DNA of 63,588 bases from Psychromonas sp. MB-3u-54 (GTDB taxonomy: Bacteria; Pseudomonadota; Gammaproteobacteria; Enterobacterales; Psychromonadaceae), in assembly GCF_002836415.1 (NCBI RefSeq), contig NZ_PJBP01000175.1:1-63588 (forward strand), read 5' to 3'. Within the stretch, counting starts at the first letter, position 1; every line of letters begins with the position of its first letter. Below the pieces are notes generated by a model. The model was not told the DNA's origin and ran no database searches. It worked only from the letters and a program-made list of their open reading frames with translations. The translations under genes and the position numbers were made by a program. This document shows positions 24,651 to 31,726 of the stretch, in pieces.

Positions 24651-27041
24651 TTAAGCCTCTTGTTGAACGTTTTTACTTACAAATACATAAACGACTGATG
24701 ATGCCATTGTGAACAAACCAATAAAAAAGATACTATCTGAAAAACCTATTTGCGTTACAGCAAAGCTACAGAGTAAAGGTGCAAAAACCATTATGAGCCT
24801 CTCATACGAATTATATATACTCATAAATTTCACTTCTCCAATCTCTTTTGCTTTCTTTGTTGAAGTAATAAATGACTCTTCTGCTGCATCAGCGATCATA
24901 CTTCCAAGTGATATCCCAGCAATGACAAATATAAATGCAACAATATTATCCGAAAATTTGAGCGTCAAGAGTACTGCACCTATCAACATACTTCCAAAAG
25001 CAATAAACATTCTATCATTTTTCACTTTATTAACTAATTTGCTCACAAAGGGCATAAGCAGATAGACCAACCCAAATATTGTCAGAATTCTTCCAATATT
25101 TGCCTCGGATATTCCTTCCTTATTCATGGTAAGCGGCATGATAAACTGAAATATCCCTATAAACACAAGGTGAAAAGGAACCAGCCTGAAAAAAAAGTTT
25201 GCAAATACATTCCTATCATTAAATATATTTAGATGAAGTTTGGTTTTTTCCGTTTTAGGTTCAGTTTTAGGTTGTTCTCTTTGTTGAAAATGTATAAAGA
25301 AGATGGCAAATAACATCAGAATTACACTAATGATGCCAGATATTCCAAGTGCATAAAAAAATCCAAATCGGTATACAAGTATTCCGCCGATTGGAAGTGC
25401 ACATATCGCTGCTGCACCATATCCGCTTGCCCAATAACCAAAACCTGTTGCAACATTGCCATTTTTTTTGAATATACGAAGAATTAATGAAGTGGCATTT
25501 ATTGAGATTCCACCATATCCAAGCCCTGATATAAATCTGAAGAACGATAATAGCCCGATGTCATTCGAGAATGCCGCACCAAAAGCACCGATCACAAGCA
25601 ATAAAGAGCAACCCACAAATATTTTCTTCTCTGAGACTTTTCCTGCGAAGAAACCAATAACAAGGACAAAAATGGCCGCTCCCAACATATAGGTAGTGAT
25701 AGGAAGCCCTATAATCATATTTTCCGACATTCCCAAGAAACCGAGCGATTCTTTTTTGTACATATCAGCAGCCAGCAACGGAATAAAAGATATTGGCAGC
25801 ATTTCACCAAAATAAAAAATAAATGCCAAAAGCTGTATTACAACATTTGTATCTTTTTTCGGACTGTTTTTTTCCTCCTTACTTTCATCTAAAGTCTGCT
25901 TTCTCTGTATTGAAACAAGCAGGAGAATCTTGTAACTTATGATAAGAGATATTACAAGAATGGTTGCAGCATCCAGTATTTGTTCTGTTATTTTTTTATT
26001 GATAAGCGAATCATTTAATCGCAGTATAATATTTCCACTATCCTGGCCTGCAAGATCAACCCTGAGTGTTTGGTAATACTTTGCCTGATTTTTATCGTAA
26101 AAAACTTCTCCCTGTTTACTCTGATACCTGCTTCTCTTACCTCCATTTGCATCAGCATAAAAAAGCTCGTTGCGATTTTCATCTGTAACGTAGACCTCCA
26201 AAGCCCCAGGCACTTCCTGAATTTCTTTCGCGAGGTACTTTTCAAACCCTTTCAGTCTTTCAATAGGCAGCCCCAAATTATTAAAATAAACAATCTCGTC
26301 TTCAATATTCTCTGCAAAATTTGACACATTCTGATTTAAAAGCTGCAGATAACGGTTTTCAAAATGTTGAATATTTATATATGAATAAGAAAACTGTGAA
26401 ACAGTGATAATTGCCATTATGACTATAAATTTTTTCCGTTGGCTTTTCATATCAAGCAGTATTATAAGAGCCAGCAGTAGACACATTGAGATAATAAGAA
26501 CGATAGCAACAAAATTAAAACTCTCTTTAACCACCACCATTACTTTATCGCTAATGACTTTTGTATTAAATTCTATATATAAAAAACCTTTTATCTCAGA
26601 ATTTTCATAATAAATCGGCGAAGAAAGAAAGTAATTATTCTCTATTTTAAAAACACTTACTTTCTCCTTAGAGTTCAACTCTTTTTCCCCAGGAATAATT
26701 TCATCTAGTACATGTTTTTCGATATATTTTTTATCAAAACTGTACAAAACTTTTCCTGATTTCAGTGTTACAAAAACATTTGTGACATCTTCTTCTTTGC
26801 TTATAATTTCATTTATAAGATCATCAATTCCACTAAATTTATATAAAGGTTTACCATAACTAACGCCAGCTTCTAGTTTTGTATCTAAGTTTCTGTTTAT
26901 CTGCTTGTATTTCGAAATTAAAGTGCTCTTATAAACATCCTCAAAGGACGACATATTAAGAAGAAAATTAAGAGTAAGCGAAAGCGCAATAATTGCTGAA
27001 GCAGCCCAAAATACTTTTAGCTTTTTTAATGTTATTTTCAT
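24651..27041 (-). CDS. MFS transporter fused to two extracytoplasmic sensor-like domains
   Basis: Unusual 796-residue membrane protein. In order: helix 1 (about 11-29), an external domain (31-172), helices 2 and 3 (175-222), a second external domain (225-355), helix 4 (358-377), a charged linker, then a 12-helix major facilitator unit (399-790). The external segments are bounded by helices in the way Cache-like ligand sensors are, but I cannot name the family. The MFS part has GFFAGKVSEKK (loop 2-3) and GYGAAAICALPIGG, as drug or metabolite exporters do. It is coupled to the D-Ala-D-Ala ligase gene, so ligase product or peptide export is a reasonable guess. AGA/ATA-rich codon use is unlike the host genes. 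Confidence 0.72.
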   Translation of the reverse strand: MKITLKKLKVFWAASAIIALSLTLNFLLNMSSFEDVYKSTLISKYKQINRNLDTKLEAGVSYGKPLYKFSGIDDLINEIISKEEDVTNVFVTLKSGKVLYSFDKKYIEKHVLDEIIPGEKELNSKEKVSVFKIENNYFLSSPIYYENSEIKGFLYIEFNTKVISDKVMVVVKESFNFVAIVLIISMCLLLALIILLDMKSQRKKFIVIMAIITVSQFSYSYINIQHFENRYLQLLNQNVSNFAENIEDEIVYFNNLGLPIERLKGFEKYLAKEIQEVPGALEVYVTDENRNELFYADANGGKRSRYQSKQGEVFYDKNQAKYYQTLRVDLAGQDSGNIILRLNDSLINKKITEQILDAATILVISLIISYKILLLVSIQRKQTLDESKEEKNSPKKDTNVVIQLLAFIFYFGEMLPISFIPLLAADMYKKESLGFLGMSENMIIGLPITTYMLGAAIFVLVIGFFAGKVSEKKIFVGCSLLLVIGAFGAAFSNDIGLLSFFRFISGLGYGGISINATSLILRIFKKNGNVATGFGYWASGYGAAAICALPIGGILVYRFGFFYALGISGIISVILMLFAIFFIHFQQREQPKTEPKTEKTKLHLNIFNDRNVFANFFFRLVPFHLVFIGIFQFIMPLTMNKEGISEANIGRILTIFGLVYLLMPFVSKLVNKVKNDRMFIAFGSMLIGAVLLTLKFSDNIVAFIFVIAGISLGSMIADAAEESFITSTKKAKEIGEVKFMSIYNSYERLIMVFAPLLCSFAVTQIGFSDSIFFIGLFTMASSVVYVFVSKNVQQEA

Positions 27042-27317
27042 TTTTCTTTCGCTCCCTTTTCATAGATCAAAATCATTAACAATTTACCTCTTGTAAGCGG
27101 CCTATACAGCTACAGCCACTTTCATGCCTTAATTCCACACTTTTTTCATGACTTTTTCGACTGTAAAATGCTTTACTGAGCACACTAAAGATGAGATTTT
27201 TCTGGGGTTTATAAGCGACAGCGACCCGTAAAAAAAGCTAATTAAGAACTTATATTGATCTAATACTTGGCACAACAAAAAGCTTTAAGGAATATTAATT
27301 AACGCAAACATTCTTCT

Positions 27318-27671
27318 TCAATTTATAACAAAAGTCACTTTTGCAGCAGGAGTTATGACTAACAAATTACGAATTAAGTTATTTTGTATTTCATTATCAC
27401 CATCAGCCTGAATCAAAAAGCTGCTCTGCTTCTCCTTTGCAAAATAGCAACCTATCTGATAAATGAAAGACTCACAATTGGAATCAAGTGTCTGCAGTTT
27501 ATCTATTTCCAGTTGCAGTACCGTTACTTTATTACGCTTAAGAAATTTTAAAAAATCGTGCGCCTTCTTAATAGAGCTCAACTGGAATAAGCTCACATCA
27601 GGTTGAAAAATCAACTTCAGCTCACCTTCAATAAACAGATAACCATCATTCACTGATAAAGCATGCATCAT
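27318..27671 (-). CDS. STAS-domain (anti-anti-sigma-like) protein
   Basis: Protein of 117 residues with a STAS-like pattern: an alternating strand-helix start (YLFIEGELKL), VTVLQLEIDKLQTLDSNCESFI and a C-terminal helix. Asp63-Ser64 sits where SpoIIAA-type proteins carry their phosphorylated serine. The gene's start overlaps the stop of the SpoIIE-domain gene by one base, a pairing typical of partner-switching modules. No anti-sigma kinase is nearby. It is the last gene of the T6SS-oriented operon. The 276 bases between it and the MFS gene contain nothing recognisable. Confidence 0.65.
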   Translation of the reverse strand: MMHALSVNDGYLFIEGELKLIFQPDVSLFQLSSIKKAHDFLKFLKRNKVTVLQLEIDKLQTLDSNCESFIYQIGCYFAKEKQSSFLIQADGDNEIQNNLIRNLLVITPAAKVTFVIN

Positions 27672-29470
27672 TAGCTTCCTTTACGATTAATAAGGATAAA
27701 GCTAATATCCTGGTTAAAATCATCAAACCAAGGTTGAGCCTTAAATTTATCTAATAATTCAGCACTATTAGGATCATAAAGCCCACTTAGCCTGACTATA
27801 TCTTCCGCTTGTAATTCATTTATATTTAAGTTATTTAGCTTGGCTAATGCATGTTTAAAACCATGACTAAATAATAATATCCCTTCATTCTTAACTAAGG
27901 TCATCTGAATATTATCTATGGCGATATTAGGCTCAACACCAAGAGGTAGCGGATTGGCCAGATCAATAAAATGAGATCTATTTGGAGCATATTTTATTGG
28001 TTTTTCCCCACTCCCGGATAAGCTGATTTTATCTTTATGGATTTGTAGCGATAAAACCTTGCATAACAGCTTTAAATTAATAGATTTATCTTGCTCAAAT
28101 AAATATTGATTAATGGTATTAAAACGCTGCTTAATATCTCCACCGGTCGCTTTTAATAACCCTTGAACCTGCATCGCTATCATAGCGGTTTCAAGACCAT
28201 AACCGGAAACAAGCCCTAAGGCGATATCAACACTGTCTCCATCAAGCCTGACTTGCCAAAAATCACCGCATACAGCCTGAGAAGGCAAATAATTAAAAGT
28301 GATTTCATAGCCATTCACTTTTAGTTTTTGATTTAAATAAGGAAGAGTACGCTCTCTTAATGCAATAAGATTTTTTACCTCTGCGCCAAGGTGGGCATTT
28401 TCTTGATTAAGAATACTATTTAGGGCAAGTACCTCTTCCTGAGCTTTACTTAATCGTGCTGTTTTTGCCTTAACGATACCATCCAAATCCTGAGTAAATC
28501 TCCCTAACTCATCACTCACCTTATTAAAGGTATTCGCCAACAGGCCAAATTCATCATTACTTTTGATATCAACTCGGTGTTCAAAATCATGCTTAGAAAG
28601 TTGCTCTGCACCTATCCGTAGTTTTGATAGTGGAATTGAAATCCAAGCGGTTATAAAAAAGGTTAAAACCAAAGCAATAGCAATTGCGACAACAAACACA
28701 ATAATGCTAATGAATTTCTGTTCAGCAATACGCTCCCTAAAACTACCAACAAGATAATCTACCCCTAATGCAGCAATAACTTCACCCTGTTCATTTTTTA
28801 GCGGAATGACCGCCGACATAACAGTATCCCCAGACTCAGCACCTACGTACCAATCATCAGAAATACCAAGCTTACCTTTAATTGCCGTTAAGGATGCATC
28901 ATCGGGAGTATATAAGGTGCTAATCGGAGTAGCTGCATAATTATCATCTGCCAAATAAAAAGACAAGGCGAGAAACATCATTGATTTTTCAACCGGTATA
29001 CCTGGGATTTTCACCAAAAGATAAGTCCAGGCTATTTTTGAAGCGCCTGCTTCATGAATATTTTTTTGAGGCAAGATAGATAACTTATTAACTTGATCTT
29101 TGCTTCCTTCCTTAATACGTCGCAACAATTGCACTATATAATGAAAGTCAAGCTCATGTTCCAGCGACTCATAAACATCAGAATCTAAAAGTTCGCCTTT
29201 TCCTTCTTTATTAATATAACGATCAACTCGATCCTCATAATCAGCCGGTAAAAGGGTATAAACCTGATCACGAAACTTCTCAATTAAGTCACGATCTTCC
29301 TCTTTTAAAATAAAAGCTCCTGTGCGTGTAACATCAAGAATCTTATCCTGAAGATCTTTCTTCATCATGGTATTGCTATAATGATAAAAAAACACCAGCA
29401 TGCTGCCGACCAATGCCATCATTGCAAACAGCATCAATATGCCAAATTTTTTCCCAAAAGAGGTTTTCAT
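27671..29470 (-). CDS. HAMP-SpoIIE membrane protein, probable pseudophosphatase
   Basis: Sensor-type protein of 599 residues. Helix 1 (about 9-30), an extracytoplasmic Cache-like region (31-250), helix 2 (252-276), HAMP (277-330), a coiled coil (330-370), then a SpoIIE/PP2C domain (385-595). The PP2C domain keeps Asp403 (CGDFW) but has lost other metal ligands: GDVSG is GLVSG (Leu420), the usual TDG is SHG (His536), and the final DD is QD (587-588). Catalysis therefore looks lost or altered. It may act as a binding scaffold for the overlapping STAS protein. It lies 50 bases after the PAAR-like gene, on the same strand, so it is probably part of the T6SS operon. Confidence 0.7.
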   Translation of the reverse strand: MKTSFGKKFGILMLFAMMALVGSMLVFFYHYSNTMMKKDLQDKILDVTRTGAFILKEEDRDLIEKFRDQVYTLLPADYEDRVDRYINKEGKGELLDSDVYESLEHELDFHYIVQLLRRIKEGSKDQVNKLSILPQKNIHEAGASKIAWTYLLVKIPGIPVEKSMMFLALSFYLADDNYAATPISTLYTPDDASLTAIKGKLGISDDWYVGAESGDTVMSAVIPLKNEQGEVIAALGVDYLVGSFRERIAEQKFISIIVFVVAIAIALVLTFFITAWISIPLSKLRIGAEQLSKHDFEHRVDIKSNDEFGLLANTFNKVSDELGRFTQDLDGIVKAKTARLSKAQEEVLALNSILNQENAHLGAEVKNLIALRERTLPYLNQKLKVNGYEITFNYLPSQAVCGDFWQVRLDGDSVDIALGLVSGYGLETAMIAMQVQGLLKATGGDIKQRFNTINQYLFEQDKSINLKLLCKVLSLQIHKDKISLSGSGEKPIKYAPNRSHFIDLANPLPLGVEPNIAIDNIQMTLVKNEGILLFSHGFKHALAKLNNLNINELQAEDIVRLSGLYDPNSAELLDKFKAQPWFDDFNQDISFILINRKGS

Positions 29471-29520
29471 TTATTAAGTCCTTCCGTACTGTTATTAAGG
29501 ATTATTGCTGACATTACGGA

Positions 29521-29931
29521 CTACGCCATAATCAGAAGTTTGACCTGGCTAGGCGCTAAACTCATGCCAAAGGCACCCGGGCTAATACCATTTTGCCCAG
29601 TAGGTTTAAGCATGGTGGTGGCTGGCATTCCCCCTATAAAGGTTTTAAAGCTGCCGATTAAATTTTTACTGGGTCCCATTACCATGCCCGATAATGGATT
29701 CATCATTAAACCGCTATTATCCCCGTTTGACATAGGGGTAATAGTCATCAAATTATGATTAGGCATGCAAACGGTCAAGACTTTAAACTGAGTAGGAATT
29801 GCCATCATAGGTATTGAAATATTCGGGTATGGAATAGGAACCGGAATAGGGCCTGCAGGCGATGGAATAGGGGTTAAACACACATCGGGCATGGCAAAAT
29901 CCATTCCGCCCATTTGAGTTTTTGCAAACAT
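29521..29931 (-). CDS. PAAR-like DUF4150 spike-tip protein
   Basis: Protein of 136 residues rich in Pro, Met and Gly, starting MFAKTQMGGMDFAMPDVCLTPIPSPAGPIPVPIPYPN, the hallmark of the DUF4150 PAAR-like family. It also has MPNHNLMT and SGLMMNPLSGMVMGPSKNLIGS. Such proteins cap the VgrG spike of T6SS and may carry effector domains; here there is no extension. It follows DUF3540 closely, as in other T6SS clusters. Confidence 0.85.
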   Translation of the reverse strand: MFAKTQMGGMDFAMPDVCLTPIPSPAGPIPVPIPYPNISIPMMAIPTQFKVLTVCMPNHNLMTITPMSNGDNSGLMMNPLSGMVMGPSKNLIGSFKTFIGGMPATTMLKPTGQNGISPGAFGMSLAPSQVKLLIMA

Positions 29932-29939
29932 AAACTGCC

Positions 29940-30584
29940 CTACCCCATATGGATGCGTTCAGCATCCACTTTTATATCACTTTTTGCGGTGATCACCTGA
30001 TTTTGCGCGCGAGAATTCAACGTGCCTTTAATATTGTGCACCCAGTTGCCAATATTGAGGGTTTCAATCGTTTCAACCCAGCGTATAACCTGATCCGCTT
30101 TTTGATAAACCCGTTCAAACATACCATGCAGTTCTTTTACATGCGCCTGCACCTGCTCACTTTTAACGGTCATCTTTTGACTGTGTGCCGATAACTGCTC
30201 TGTGGTTAAGCTGTGTTTTTTTGACAATGCATTTATTTCTGGTGCAATTTGAGAAACTGATTGTAACGATGTTAATTGCAGTGCTTTAGCGCTGCTTAAC
30301 GAGAGGCCGGCATCACTTTCCAAGCAGACATCGCCTTTAAATTTAAGCTTACTTTTCGGTGATGACTTTTCTAATATAGCAAGAATATAGAGCTCACCAT
30401 CGGTCATACTCAGCAACACTTTGTCATCGATCTCCGGTTGCAGCAAACAGCTTGCAGCATGTTTAGCCGGAAAAACACCACTCACCGATTGCACAATAAA
30501 CACATCTTTTACTTCTTTTTTCACATAACCAGAAAACAGAGAAGCGGTTGTTGGTGAATGCATTGAAATAACATTATTAAGCAT
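29940..30584 (-). CDS. DUF3540 T6SS-associated protein
   Basis: Protein of 214 residues matching the DUF3540 type seen next to PAAR-like DUF4150 proteins. The N-terminal half is a small beta-barrel-like region (SGYVKKEVKDVFIVQS, LLQPEIDDKVLLSMTDGELYILAIL). The C-terminal half contains repeated short helices and strands ending KSDIKVDAERIHMG. I use the ATG ending at 30584 because AAGGA is well spaced from it; an ATG two codons earlier is too close. Probably an adaptor between VgrG and the tip. Confidence 0.78.
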   Translation of the reverse strand: MLNNVISMHSPTTASLFSGYVKKEVKDVFIVQSVSGVFPAKHAASCLLQPEIDDKVLLSMTDGELYILAILEKSSPKSKLKFKGDVCLESDAGLSLSSAKALQLTSLQSVSQIAPEINALSKKHSLTTEQLSAHSQKMTVKSEQVQAHVKELHGMFERVYQKADQVIRWVETIETLNIGNWVHNIKGTLNSRAQNQVITAKSDIKVDAERIHMG

Positions 30585-30628
30585 AATCATTTCCTTAGGT
30601 TATTTTTTATAAACTATTTACAGACTGA

Positions 30629-31726
30629 CTACTTACTAAAATTTTCAGCCGCCTGTTTCTTTTTGTCTGTGGCTAATGCGATACTTTTATTGCTGCCAAA
30701 CCAATTAGTCTTTTCTTCAATAATGCAATGCAAGTTAGTTCGATATAAGCTGGCATGACTGATTAACGCGCCGCTCAAATTTGCATTAGAAAAATCGGCA
30801 TAGGTTAAATCGCAGCCATCAAAGCTACTTTGTGAAAGATCGGCATCGGTAAATTGTGCCTGCGCTAATTTTGCCTTTGCAAAATTACTTTGTCTTACTT
30901 TTGCATCATTAAACAGTGCTTGTTGCAGCTGGCAATCTCTAAAATCACTATTATTAATTTGTGCTTTGATAAACATGGCATTATTGGCAATCGCGCCGTT
31001 AAAATTGGTTCTATTGAGCTTGGCTTCCATAAAGCCGCACTGGGTTAAATTACAGTGCGAAAAATTAGCATTCTGCAGGCTGCTTTCTCTAAATTGACAA
31101 ATTTTAATCACCACCTTAGTGAAATCAAAGTTATCAAAGTTAGCATTTTGAAAAAAGACCAGCTCTAACTCAGCATGGTCAAAATTAGCCTGATCAAATT
31201 CACAGTCAATATAGTTACTGCGATAATGCACTGAGTTTACCCAATGGGAGCTGTTTAGCTGACAGGTGATAAAGTTGGCTTCAAAGAGATGGCATCCTTG
31301 AAAACCACTCCCCTTCAAATTACTTTCAACCACATTCAACTGTTTACATAACCAGCCATCAAATACAGCAAGACTGAAATCACTTTCAATAATATTAACG
31401 CCTTCACCCGTGACCGAATTAAAAAGTGCTTTATTAGCCGTACACTTAACAAAATTACAACCAGCAAGCTGACTGCGACTAAAATCCACATTATTTAAGT
31501 TACATTCAACAAAATTAGCTTGTTGTAAATTAGCGTCGCTAAAATCACAGTCTGTAAAATTAACTTGGCTAAAAGCGCCGCCGGAAAGATCAATACCACG
31601 GTAATCCTGATTCGAAAAATCAACCTCACTTATCGCGGGCGGTTCTTCACTTAAACCTTTAATTCTATTTTGTAAGGCTTGTTTAGAAAGCTTTGTCTGC
31701 TCAGCCATATCCGTTAGGGTCTCCAA
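30629..31726 (-). CDS. Pentapeptide-repeat protein (T6SS cassette)
   Basis: Protein of 365 residues. A short N-terminal helical part (about 1-30) is followed by pentapeptide repeats of the A(D/N)LxX type over most of the rest (DFSNQDYRGIDLSG, ANLQQANFVECNL, NFSHCNLTQCGF, ANLSGALISHASL). These fold as a right-handed quadrilateral beta-helix. Its start overlaps the end of the DUF2169-pentapeptide gene by 13 bases. Likely an adaptor or structural part of the spike-loading cassette rather than an enzyme. Confidence 0.88.
   Translation of the reverse strand: METLTDMAEQTKLSKQALQNRIKGLSEEPPAISEVDFSNQDYRGIDLSGGAFSQVNFTDCDFSDANLQQANFVECNLNNVDFSRSQLAGCNFVKCTANKALFNSVTGEGVNIIESDFSLAVFDGWLCKQLNVVESNLKGSGFQGCHLFEANFITCQLNSSHWVNSVHYRSNYIDCEFDQANFDHAELELVFFQNANFDNFDFTKVVIKICQFRESSLQNANFSHCNLTQCGFMEAKLNRTNFNGAIANNAMFIKAQINNSDFRDCQLQQALFNDAKVRQSNFAKAKLAQAQFTDADLSQSSFDGCDLTYADFSNANLSGALISHASLYRTNLHCIIEEKTNWFGSNKSIALATDKKKQAAENFSK

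Noticed and set aside
27263-27285. Sigma-54-like TGGCAC element
   Set aside because: The GG to GC spacing is one base too long, and it points towards the end of the leftward STAS gene, where no rightward gene begins.
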